From an uncultured Acidobacteriaceae bacterium (GTDB lineage: Bacteria; Acidobacteriota; Terriglobia; Terriglobales; Acidobacteriaceae): 13,270 nt of DNA. The notes beneath the pieces are model-generated. The model did no database searches. It worked only from the letters and a program-made list of their open reading frames with translations, and was not told the DNA's origin. Where the stretch lies: NCBI GenBank assembly GCA_903842845.1, contig CAIMNN010000563.1, forward strand, positions 1 to 13,270. The letters run 5' to 3'. The position numbers were made by a program, and so were the translations under genes. Shown here piece after piece: positions 6,659 through 13,270 of the stretch. Each line of letters opens with the position of its first letter. Within the stretch, counting starts at the first letter, position 1.

Positions 6659-8176
6659 GTGATCATGAACGGCTCGGCGAATTCGCGCGGCATTGTAAGC
6701 GGAATATTATTGCGTGCATTGAGCTGTCTTTTGTTTTTCTCGTTCCTGCTCGTTGCCGTTGCGCCGCTCGGTGCGGTCACGCAGAAAAAGAAAAGCACTC
6801 ACAGCTCTCACTCGCAGAGCTCAAAATCCAAAAGCAAAAAGAAGAGCCACGGCAAATGGCGTCGCCGCATCCATTGGCTTCCGGGGCCGCGCTTCAATGC
6901 AGTCAAGAAGACGCAGTTGGTCCAGGAGATGAACGACGAACTCACCGACTCGAATTCCGGTTCGCTAGTGTACGAGAAGGCTCTGAACAATTTCTTTGCC
7001 GCGCTGTTGAACCGTGCATCTGGCGAAGCGAGCCAGGACGGCAGCCATACCGTGCGTGTACTTCAGTTCGGCGACTCGCACACCGCAGCTGATGTCTTTA
7101 CCGGTGAGGCACGGCGCATTCTTCAGGAGAAATTCGGCAACGGCGGCATTGGCTTTGCCTACGCAGGCCATCCGTTTGCAGGCTACCGAGTCTTCGGCGC
7201 ATCGCACTCTGCGACCGATGGCTGGACGACATCCGGCAATCACTTCATGGATCTCGGCGATGCACGTACTGGTCTCGGCGGACTCAGCATCACGACAGAC
7301 CGCGCCAATGAGAGCGTGACGCTCGACTCGCCCTGCACATCACTTGAACTTGAGTATCTGGTGCAGCCTGGAGGCGGAAGCATTCAGTTCACTGACAACG
7401 GCACGCTGGTGACAGAGATTGATACAGACGGCCAAAGCTACGAGCCCGGCAGCTTCAACTATCAGTGCCCGGTAGGTGACCATCACTTTGCCGTCACCAC
7501 TGAGTCCAATCAACCGGTCACGCTGCTCGGTTGGATAGCGACCAAGCCCGGCATAACGTGGGAGTGCCTCGGCATCAACGGAGCGGAAGCGCCGCTCATT
7601 CTTAAATGGGACCAGGCTCTCTTTTCCAGTTATATCAAGTCCAACGACCCAGCGTTGATTGTGCTCGCCTATGGAACCAACGAAGCGGCCAGCAGCACAT
7701 GGGATGAAGCGAGCTATGCAGCGCGCTTTACTCAGATCGTAGACACGCTCCACAGTTATGTTCCTGACGCATCAATTTTGGTCATTGGTCCTGCGGACCG
7801 CGCGACGGTTGTGCATCACAGTTGGCGGCCCTTCGGCGGAACAGACAAGATTGTCGCTGCGCAAAAAGCCGTGTGCGCGCGCCACAATTGCGCGTACTGG
7901 GATCAGCGCGAACGCATGGGCGGCTTCGGCTCCATGATGGATTGGGCCGGCATAGGCTGGGCGCAGGCCGACCACACGCACTTTACCAGCGAGGGCTATC
8001 GCGAACTCGCCGATGCATTGGTGCTCGATCTGATGAGCAGCTTCAACGAATACAAGGAACACGCCAGCGCGAAATTTGAAAATGCTGGCACTGATACAGT
8101 TCAAGGAAAGAACGAGGACAGGGAAGATGGAAGACAGAGAGAGAATTCTGAAGGTGCTCAACGCGGTCTCCGGTAA
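6659..8176 (+). CDS. SGNH/GDSL-type periplasmic acyltransferase-like protein, copy 2
   Basis: Exported or anchored protein of 505 residues, paralogous to the gene just upstream. Residues 13-40 form a signal peptide or anchor. Residues 42-70 are a Lys/Ser/His-rich, strongly basic linker. The SGNH domain shows FGDSHTAAD (137-145) with nucleophile Ser140, AYGTNEA with Asn341, and ADHTHFT with Asp438 and His441, so the catalytic set is complete. Segments shared with copy 1 include LEYL..P.GGS, CLGINGA (SLGLNGA in copy 1) and the ILVIGPADR / ILIMSPMDR strand. The start is GTG at 6659, 15 bp after the previous stop. The last 50 bp overlap the carrier-protein gene in another frame, and the charged C-terminal end (GKNEDREDGRQRENSEG) lies there. 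Likely role: acceptor-side acyl transfer or de-acylation in the periplasm, with the MBOAT protein. Confidence 0.85.
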   Translation: MIMNGSANSRGIVSGILLRALSCLLFFSFLLVAVAPLGAVTQKKKSTHSSHSQSSKSKSKKKSHGKWRRRIHWLPGPRFNAVKKTQLVQEMNDELTDSNSGSLVYEKALNNFFAALLNRASGEASQDGSHTVRVLQFGDSHTAADVFTGEARRILQEKFGNGGIGFAYAGHPFAGYRVFGASHSATDGWTTSGNHFMDLGDARTGLGGLSITTDRANESVTLDSPCTSLELEYLVQPGGGSIQFTDNGTLVTEIDTDGQSYEPGSFNYQCPVGDHHFAVTTESNQPVTLLGWIATKPGITWECLGINGAEAPLILKWDQALFSSYIKSNDPALIVLAYGTNEAASSTWDEASYAARFTQIVDTLHSYVPDASILVIGPADRATVVHHSWRPFGGTDKIVAAQKAVCARHNCAYWDQRERMGGFGSMMDWAGIGWAQADHTHFTSEGYRELADALVLDLMSSFNEYKEHASAKFENAGTDTVQGKNEDREDGRQRENSEGAQRGLR

Positions 8177-8360
8177 AGACCTGGCGCCGAGCGACGACGA
8201 GTCGCTGTTCACTTCGGGATTGTTGGATTCATTCGCGCTTGCGGATTTTGTCAGCGGGCTGGAGGACGAGTTCGGCGTGCGCATTCCAGACTCCGATCTC
8301 TCCGCGCGTAAATTCGATACCATCCAAAAAGTTAAAGAGTACCTCGCAGCCAAGCGCTGA
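8127..8360 (+). CDS. Acyl carrier protein
   Basis: Carrier protein of 77 residues that holds an acyl group on a 4'-phosphopantetheine arm in the cytoplasm. The attachment motif is SGLLDSFAL with Ser35. The flanks are typical: an acidic helix after the site (FVSGLEDEFGVRIPDSDL) and a closing helix (TIQKVKEYLAAKR). The ATG at 8127 is chosen because it gives normal carrier-protein length and has GAGG nine bases upstream; the longer in-frame start at 8076 adds 17 residues with no family counterpart. It overlaps copy 2 of the SGNH genes by 50 bp and ends 15 bp before the KASIII-like gene. Its motif is DSF rather than the DSL most common in fatty-acid AcpP, and its place beside an MBOAT gene suggests a dedicated, DltC-like donor rather than housekeeping fatty-acid synthesis (inference). 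Confidence 0.9.
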   Translation: MEDRERILKVLNAVSGKDLAPSDDESLFTSGLLDSFALADFVSGLEDEFGVRIPDSDLSARKFDTIQKVKEYLAAKR

Positions 8361-8364
8361 GTGC

Positions 8365-8369
8365 GGAGA
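8365..8369 (+). promoter_or_regulatory. Shine-Dalgarno site for the KASIII-like gene
   Basis: GGAGA lies 6 bases before ATG at 8376. It decides for this ATG over the in-frame GTG at 8361, which directly abuts the stop codon of the carrier-protein gene. Confidence 0.7.
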
Positions 8370-8375
8370 AATTTG

Positions 8376-9302
8376 ATGGCATATCTTCGCGCATTTGGTT
8401 CGTGGTTGCCTGAGCGTATCGTGACGAACGAAGAGCTTGCGCCGCAACTCGGTTGCACGCCTGAGTGGATCCTTGAGATGAGCGGTATCCGCGAGCGGCG
8501 GTATGCTGCGGCGGATGAAAGTGTTGCAACGCTCGGACTGCGTGCTGCGGAAAAGTGCTTGAGCAATGCCGGGATTGCCGCGAGCGACATTGGATTTATT
8601 CTTGTTGCCAGCGGTTCGAGTGAACGCTTTTGCCCTGGTCCGGCTTCGGAGATTGCAGCAAAGCTTGGACTCACAGCGACTCCGGCGCTCGATATCCCCG
8701 TTGCAAGTGCAGGTTCTTTGATTGGCTTGGCGTTGGCCTCGCAGCTCGCACAACAGTATGGCCGTATGTTGGTCATCGGCGCTGAGGTGATGTCGCGCCG
8801 CGTTTCGCTCACACCTGAAGGGAAGAACACGGCAATTCTTTTTGGCGATGGGGCGGGCGCATGTTTGGTCGACGCGAATGAAGGGCAGCTGCGCATTGCG
8901 GACTCGCTGCTCTCAACAGATGGCAGCTCGGCGGAGATTCTTGCTGTTGAAAATGGTCAACTGCGTATGGAAGGTCAATCAGTGATTCTGCAAGCCGCGC
9001 GTAAGCTGCCGCGCGCTATTTCCGATCTGCTGGCGCGTAATTCAGTTGCTGCTGAGAGCGTGGAAAAGTTTCTGCTCCACCAGGCTAATTTGAATTTGAT
9101 CACGCGGATCGCCGCATCGCTCAAAGCTCCGGCGGAAAAATTTTTCACAAATATTGACCGCTACGGCAACACTTCAGCAGCGTCGATGCTGATAGCAGCG
9201 GACGAATATTTTTCTGTGAATCCTGCGCACACTGGCCCTATCGTTTTTTCGGCGTTCGGAGCAGGAATTAATTGGGGCGCGTTGCTGGCGGTTCCTGTTT
9301 AA
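8376..9302 (+). CDS. FabH-like 3-oxoacyl-ACP synthase III homologue with Ser in place of the active-site Cys
   Basis: Thiolase-fold protein of 308 residues of the KASIII family, whose classic members condense acyl-CoA with malonyl-ACP. Family marks: MSGIRERRY (35-43), LFGDGAGACLV (155-165), LLHQANLNLI (233-242) with His235, and RYGNTSAAS (262-270) with Asn265. The nucleophile segment reads ALDIPVASAGS (104-114): aligned by hand with the E. coli FabH segment AFDVAAACAGF, the catalytic Cys becomes Ser111 (codon AGT, 8706-8708). Cys-to-Ser KASIII relatives such as DpsC of daunorubicin biosynthesis are known to act through an acyl-Ser. So this protein may load or transfer an acyl group onto the neighbouring carrier protein rather than elongate fatty acids (inference). 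It is the last gene of the operon; its final 35 bp overlap the 3' end of hypF on the other strand. Inactivity cannot be excluded. Confidence 0.9.
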   Translation: MAYLRAFGSWLPERIVTNEELAPQLGCTPEWILEMSGIRERRYAAADESVATLGLRAAEKCLSNAGIAASDIGFILVASGSSERFCPGPASEIAAKLGLTATPALDIPVASAGSLIGLALASQLAQQYGRMLVIGAEVMSRRVSLTPEGKNTAILFGDGAGACLVDANEGQLRIADSLLSTDGSSAEILAVENGQLRMEGQSVILQAARKLPRAISDLLARNSVAAESVEKFLLHQANLNLITRIAASLKAPAEKFFTNIDRYGNTSAASMLIAADEYFSVNPAHTGPIVFSAFGAGINWGALLAVPV

Positions 9303-11625
9303 GAAGTGCCGCTGCTATTGCAGCTTGCCCGTAGCTCAAGCCACCATCACCGGGGCTGACGATGCGATGGGCAAGCACGGTGAAGCCTTCGGCTTCAAGC
9401 CCACGCCGCAATAATTTTGTGAACAGCCTATTGTGGAAGCAGCCGCCGGAGAGCGCGACGGTTTGAATTCCGGTTTTCTTTCGAGCTTGAACTGCGGCAC
9501 GCACCCACGCGCGCGCCAGTCCTGCATGAAATCTCTCTGAGATTAGCGACGTGCTTGTTTCGTACTCAATCTCGTTCAATATCTCTTGCCACATCGGTGC
9601 AGCATCAATCAACAACGGCGCGCCATTCAGATTCTCGCGCAAATCAAATTCATAACCAGTTTCGTCTGTGTCGTCGCTCGCACAGCCTTCTAGTTCAACC
9701 GCTGCCTGTGCTTCGTAATCGACGGTGTGCCGCTTGAGCACGAGTGCAGCAACAGCATCGAACAACCGACCGCAACTTGAAGTTAGCGGAGTGTGGAGTT
9801 TCTTGTCGATCATCTGCTGCATCAACACGGCTTGCTTTTGGCTCAAGCCGAGCCTGCCAAGAATTTTCGGCGTTAAGTCGATTCCGCATGCGACCAGCGA
9901 TCCCAGCGCCATGCGATTTGGCTCTTTGATGGCTGCCGTTGAGCCTGGCATCGGTACATAGGCGAGATGCGCAAAGCGTTCGAAACCAATGAGCGAAGCA
10001 ATCAGCAACTCGCCGCCCCAAACTGCGCCGTCGGTGCCATAGCCGGTTCCATCAAGAGCCAGTCCTATAACTTGTCCAGTCACATCATGCTCTGCGATGC
10101 ACGCGGCGATGTGCGCATGATGATGCTGCACGGCGATGCGAGGCAGTGGTTGCTCCAGCGTCCACTCGGTCGAGAGATACGCCGGATGCATATCGTGAAC
10201 GATATGCACTGGCTCGATATCGAAGACCACCTTCAGATGCGCAAGGGCCTCCTCGAAAAATCTGAGGCCGGTCAGATTTTCAAGATCGCCGAGGTGCTGG
10301 CTTTGGTATGCGTGTTTGCCGCGCGCAAGCGTGAAGACATTTTTCAAGTGCCCACCAACGGCTAGCAGCGGCGGTGCGTCAACGGGTAACAGAATTGATA
10401 GCGGCACAAAACCACGCGCGCGACGGATCAACTGCGGCGCGCCGTCGACAATAGCCATCACCGAGTCGTCGCAACGTTGTAGGATCTCGCGATTGTGAAT
10501 GAGGAAAACATCCGCAATCTCGCCCAGTCGCTGCCGCGCCTCATCATTGTCAATGGCTATCGGCTCTTCGCTCAGGTTCGCGCTGGTCATCACCAGCATC
10601 GGCAAGCGGTCATCGGCGAGCATCAGATGATGCAGCGGCGTGTAGGGCAAAAAGATCCCAAGCCACGGCAGGTTCGGCGCGACGTTCGGCGCGATACCGG
10701 AGTCTGCACGCATACGCACGAGAACAACCGGCCGCTCGACGCGAGTGAGCAATGCTTCTTCCTCGGGTGTGAGTTCGGCCAGCTCACGCGCGATAGCCAA
10801 CGAGCGTACCATGATTGCCAATGGCTTGCCGTAGCGGTGCTTGCGTTCTCGGAGCAACTCAACGGCTTTCTCATTGCGTGGGTCAACAGCCAGATGAAAT
10901 CCGCCGAGGCCTTTGACGGCTGCGATCTTTCCCTCAAGCAAAAAATCGATAACCGCACTGACCATGTCCGGCGAAGTTGTGGCGATAGGATTGTTCTTCG
11001 CATCCACGAGCGACAACTGCGGCCCACAGACCGGGCAGGCGTTGGGCTGCGCGTGGAAGCGACGATCGAGCGGCGAATCATATTCGTGCTGGCACTCGGG
11101 GCACATCTTGAAGACCGCCATCGAGGTCTGCGGACGGTCATAAGGAATGTGGCGCGTGATGGTGTAGCGCGGGCCGCAGTTTGTGCAGTTTAAAAATGGG
11201 TAACGATATCGCCGGTCATTCGGGTCCTGCAACTCGCGCAGGCAGTCATCGCAGGTTGCTGCATCGGCGGGGATGCCTGTGCTTGCCTGGCCGAGGTCGT
11301 TGCTCGCTTTGATGCAGAAGGTTCGTGTGGCTGGGTCAGAGAGAATCGGCGTCATCTCAGCACTCTCGACGCTATCGATTCGCGCAAGTGGAGGCTTCTC
11401 ACTCTCTAACCGCAGCAAAAAACTCTTAATCTGTTGCGCTCCGCCTTCTACTTCAATAAAGACACCATCGCTGTCATTGCCGATGAAGCCGCTCAGATGC
11501 TCTTCAGTAGCCAGACGGAAAACTGTGGGACGAAAGCCGACGCCCTGCACAACTCCGCGCACGCGCAGTGAGACTCTGCGAATGTTTTTGCCTTCACGCG
11601 CGGCAGTTTGAGAGTGGGGCTTCAT
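9268..11625 (-). CDS. hypF: Carbamoyltransferase HypF
   Basis: Cytoplasmic [NiFe]-hydrogenase maturation enzyme of 785 residues. It converts carbamoyl phosphate and ATP to a carbamoyl group placed on the C-terminal Cys of HypE, the source of the cyanide ligands of the active-site iron. All domains are visible in order: acylphosphatase domain with VQGVGFRP (26-33); two zinc-finger units with Cys125/128, Cys147/150, Cys175/178 and Cys197/200; YrdC-like domain (about 215-400; KHRYGKPLAIM, LPYTPLHHLML, MTSANLSEEPI); and Kae1-like domain (about 420-775) with HHHAHIAACIAEH (501-513) and LDGTGYGTDGAVWGGE (524-539). Length is normal. The ATG is 4 bp after the hypB stop with no clear ribosome-binding site, so translation is probably coupled. 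It is last in the hyp operon, and its 3' end overlaps the convergent KASIII-like gene by 35 bp. Confidence 0.97.
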   Translation of the reverse strand: MKPHSQTAAREGKNIRRVSLRVRGVVQGVGFRPTVFRLATEEHLSGFIGNDSDGVFIEVEGGAQQIKSFLLRLESEKPPLARIDSVESAEMTPILSDPATRTFCIKASNDLGQASTGIPADAATCDDCLRELQDPNDRRYRYPFLNCTNCGPRYTITRHIPYDRPQTSMAVFKMCPECQHEYDSPLDRRFHAQPNACPVCGPQLSLVDAKNNPIATTSPDMVSAVIDFLLEGKIAAVKGLGGFHLAVDPRNEKAVELLRERKHRYGKPLAIMVRSLAIARELAELTPEEEALLTRVERPVVLVRMRADSGIAPNVAPNLPWLGIFLPYTPLHHLMLADDRLPMLVMTSANLSEEPIAIDNDEARQRLGEIADVFLIHNREILQRCDDSVMAIVDGAPQLIRRARGFVPLSILLPVDAPPLLAVGGHLKNVFTLARGKHAYQSQHLGDLENLTGLRFFEEALAHLKVVFDIEPVHIVHDMHPAYLSTEWTLEQPLPRIAVQHHHAHIAACIAEHDVTGQVIGLALDGTGYGTDGAVWGGELLIASLIGFERFAHLAYVPMPGSTAAIKEPNRMALGSLVACGIDLTPKILGRLGLSQKQAVLMQQMIDKKLHTPLTSSCGRLFDAVAALVLKRHTVDYEAQAAVELEGCASDDTDETGYEFDLRENLNGAPLLIDAAPMWQEILNEIEYETSTSLISERFHAGLARAWVRAAVQARKKTGIQTVALSGGCFHNRLFTKLLRRGLEAEGFTVLAHRIVSPGDGGLSYGQAAIAAALLKQEPPATRPN

Positions 11626-11629
11626 CCGT

Positions 11630-12328
11630 TTAACGGTTGGCTGTGGTCAATGCGGCCTCACGTGCCGCTTTCATCTTCTTCTCGAGCCATGCAATCCATG
11701 TATCCAATCCGCCCGCCGCGGTGGATGAGCAGCGGATGACTTCCATCGCCGGATGCACAGTGCGTGCGTTGGCCTCGGCTGCATCGGCATTGAAAGGCAC
11801 ATACGGCAGCAGGTCGATCTTGGTCATCAGGAAGAGTGAAGCCTTGTGAAAGATAGACGGATACTTGAGCGGTTTGTCCTCGCCTTCAGTCACGCTGAGC
11901 AGCACGATCTTCGATTCTTCGCCGAGGTCGTAGCTCGCCGGGCAAACAAGATTGCCGATGTTTTCAATCAACAGAATGTCAAGGTTCTCAAGCGTGCTGC
12001 CGAGTTCGGCAAGTTCTCCAAGCCCGCGATTGATCATGCGCCCGTCGAGGTGGCAGGTTCCGCCGGTGGTGATCTGGCGGACCGGAAATCCGTAGCGCGC
12101 CAGCCTGCGCGCGTCGTTGTCGGTCTGTATGTCGCCCGTAAGCACAGCAACCTTCGTAGTGGTTGGCAGTGATGAGAGAGTCCGCTCCAGCAACTCCGTC
12201 TTACCCGAGCCGGGCGAGGAGATGAAGTTCAAAACCAGCACACCGTGGGAGCGGAAGCGTTCACGCAGTTCCTCAGCGAGGCGCTGATTCTCATTGAGCA
12301 CCTTTGTTTTCATCTCAACTTTTTCCAT
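11630..12328 (-). CDS. hypB: Hydrogenase nickel incorporation GTPase HypB
   Basis: Cytoplasmic GTPase of 232 residues that, with HypA, delivers nickel to the hydrogenase large subunit. Seen: P-loop SSPGSGKT (37-44), GDIQTDNDA (65-73), the metal-site segment TGGTCHLDG with Cys92 and His93, IENIGNLVCP (121-130) with Cys129 completing the shared metal site, and the base-recognition segment MTKIDLL. The N-terminal CxxCGC high-affinity nickel motif of E. coli HypB and the His-rich stretch of some homologues are both absent, so this is the short form. The start is ATG 12328, with GGAGG six bases upstream; a second ATG lies just before it, and a third at 12313. It overlaps the end of hypA by 14 bp and ends 4 bp before hypF, which indicates coupled translation. 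Confidence 0.96.
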   Translation of the reverse strand: MEKVEMKTKVLNENQRLAEELRERFRSHGVLVLNFISSPGSGKTELLERTLSSLPTTTKVAVLTGDIQTDNDARRLARYGFPVRQITTGGTCHLDGRMINRGLGELAELGSTLENLDILLIENIGNLVCPASYDLGEESKIVLLSVTEGEDKPLKYPSIFHKASLFLMTKIDLLPYVPFNADAAEANARTVHPAMEVIRCSSTAAGGLDTWIAWLEKKMKAAREAALTTANR

Positions 12329-12668
12329 CATCGACCTCCAGGTATTCAATATCGAGTTCGTCGCCGCCAAGCGGAATAGCATCGCTTGAGCCGCACTGGG
12401 GACAAGGGGTGTCCAGCGCGGTGAGCTTATAACGATGGTCGCACATCAGGCACTGGCGTTCGGCCTCGGTGATGTTGATGTCGAGCCTCATGCCATCCAG
12501 TGGCGTGTCTTTGATGCTGGCTTCGAATCCAAAGCGCAGCGCCTCTGCATCCACAGCAGCAAGCGCGCCGATGCGCAGGCCAATAGCTTCAGCACGCGCG
12601 CCGGGGCGGCTTTTCATCTCATGCTCTATGATCTCGATGATCGACTGCGCCAAAGATAGTTCGTGCAT
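12315..12668 (-). CDS. hypA: Hydrogenase maturation nickel metallochaperone HypA
   Basis: Small nickel chaperone of 117 residues that partners with HypB. The N-terminal MHE (residues 1-3), including the nickel-binding His2, is intact. The zinc site is made of Cys73-x2-Cys76 and Cys89-x2-Cys92 (CLMC and CPQC). The N-terminal helix MHELSLAQSIIEIIEHE and the strand RIGALAAVD are typical. The start is fixed by the MHE motif. An AAGGG that begins in the stop codon of hypE serves as ribosome-binding site, so the gene is likely coupled to hypE (11 bp gap). It overlaps hypB by 14 bp. Confidence 0.96.
   Translation of the reverse strand: MHELSLAQSIIEIIEHEMKSRPGARAEAIGLRIGALAAVDAEALRFGFEASIKDTPLDGMRLDINITEAERQCLMCDHRYKLTALDTPCPQCGSSDAIPLGGDELDIEYLEVDDGKS
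12335..12339 (-). promoter_or_regulatory. Shine-Dalgarno site for hypB inside hypA
   Basis: GGAGG on the minus strand is spaced 3 bases from the ATG at 12331 and 6 bases from the ATG at 12328. The latter spacing is normal and was used for the hypB start. The site lies within the last codons of hypA. Confidence 0.7.
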
Positions 12669-12679
12669 TTTGTTGCCCT

Positions 12680-13270
12680 TCAGCAGATGCGCGGCAGTTG
12701 ATCGCCAGCCAACATATCCACAATTCGTTCTGTTCCAAGTGAGGTGCGCATCGTAACCCGACCGGGATGCTGATCGGTGACCTTGCCGATGATGCGTGCA
12801 TCGGCGCTAACGGCGTAGCTGCGCAGAATTTCTAGCGCGGCCTCAGCCCACTCCGGAGGAACAAATGCGATGAGCTTGCCCTCGTTTGCGACGTAAAGCG
12901 GGTCGAGGCCGAAAAGCTCGCAGGCTCCTCGGACGCTTTCGCGCACCGGGATGTCGCGCTCGACAAGTTCCATGCCGGTCTTCGATGTTGCTGCCATCTC
13001 GTTGAGTGCGGAAGAAAGCCCGCCGCGTGTCAGGTCGCGCATGGCGTGCAGGTTGGGTACGCTTTTGACCAGCGCCTGGCAGATCTCAAGCAACGATGCG
13101 GCATCGCTCTTCAGGTCGCCGTCGAGTTCCATCCCTTCGCGCTGCGTGAGGATGGTGATGCCGTGGTCGCCCAGTGGGCCGGAAAGAATGATGGCGTCGC
13201 CCGGCTCAACGCGAGCCGCGCCTAACTGAATTTGAGAAGAGATGAAGCCGATGCCGGTGGTGTTGATGAA
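12680..13270 (-). CDS. hypE: Carbamoyl-dehydratase HypE, C-terminal part (5' end outside window)
   Basis: Hydrogenase maturation protein HypE dehydrates the carbamoyl group received from HypF to a thiocyanate on its own C-terminal Cys, for the iron cyanide ligands. The frame is open to the window edge; 196 residues are visible. Family motifs: NTTGIG at the edge, GDAIILSGPLGDHG, MRDLTRGG, FVPPEWAEAALEIL, and the invariant end PRIC with the reactive Cys as last residue. The first internal Met (13132) is not the start because conserved sequence continues upstream of it. It is followed by hypA after 11 bp, so the order hypE-hypA-hypB-hypF forms one transcript; hypC and hypD are expected further upstream or elsewhere. 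Confidence 0.96.
   Translation of the reverse strand, partial: FINTTGIGFISSQIQLGAARVEPGDAIILSGPLGDHGITILTQREGMELDGDLKSDAASLLEICQALVKSVPNLHAMRDLTRGGLSSALNEMAATSKTGMELVERDIPVRESVRGACELFGLDPLYVANEGKLIAFVPPEWAEAALEILRSYAVSADARIIGKVTDQHPGRVTMRTSLGTERIVDMLAGDQLPRIC

Noticed and set aside
7772..8896. Minus-strand ORF of 374 codons
   Set aside because: It lies antisense to SGNH copy 2, the carrier protein and the KASIII-like gene, all with clear motifs. Its product is Ser/Arg-rich with no recognisable domain, typical of an antisense frame in GC-rich DNA.
3739..9302. True alginate acetylation or true D-alanylation locus
   Set aside because: No alginate polymerase, export or epimerase genes are seen, and there is no DltA adenylation enzyme. 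The similarity is limited to the MBOAT, SGNH and carrier parts.
10495..11193. Plus-strand ORF of 232 codons
   Set aside because: Fully antisense to the zinc-finger and YrdC regions of hypF; the product is unrelated to any family I know and has biased composition.
1..13270. tRNA, rRNA, CRISPR array, insertion sequence or phage genes
   Set aside because: I looked for cloverleaf-like segments, regularly spaced repeats, transposase or integrase motifs and terminal inverted repeats, and saw none I could support.

Overview
The window looks like chromosomal DNA of a Gram-negative bacterium with moderately high GC. Periplasmic and outer-membrane proteins, c-type cytochrome, class I fumarase and a hyp cluster suggest an Acidobacteriota (Terriglobia-like) genome. 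That placement is inference from gene content and protein style; there is no rRNA or other marker in the window.

Layout. Positions 2-757 hold the 3' part of a class I fumarate hydratase gene (+), closed by a hairpin that can serve as a terminator for both strands. Next comes a small outer-membrane beta-barrel-like protein (837-1577, -), then a membrane-anchored monohaem cytochrome c (1760-2332, +), a 41-residue unannotated small ORF (2376-2501, +), a second shared hairpin, and an RlpA-like double-psi beta-barrel protein (2548-3237, -). A 501-bp AT-richer gap (3238-3738) follows, with at most a decayed ORF on the minus strand.

The core of the window is a compact five-gene plus-strand operon (3739-9302): an AlgI/DltB-type MBOAT O-acyltransferase, two tandem paralogous periplasmic SGNH-type proteins, an acyl carrier protein, and a FabH-like ketosynthase III whose nucleophilic Cys is replaced by Ser while the His and Asn are kept. 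The genes overlap or lie within 16 bp of each other. MBOAT plus carrier protein plus SGNH protein resembles the DltB/DltC/DltD layout of teichoic-acid D-alanylation, but no DltA-type adenylating enzyme is present. The Ser-type KASIII is a good candidate for the step that charges the carrier protein. I propose a carrier-protein-dependent system that O-acylates an extracytoplasmic glycan. The acyl group and acceptor cannot be read from the sequence. I know of no described system with this exact gene set.

The right part (9268-13270, -) is a hydrogenase-maturation operon read hypE (5' end cut by the window) - hypA - hypB - hypF, with tight spacing. It implies a [NiFe] hydrogenase in the genome, probably with more hyp or structural genes beyond position 13270. 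hypF converges on the KASIII gene and the two coding regions overlap tail to tail by 35 bp.
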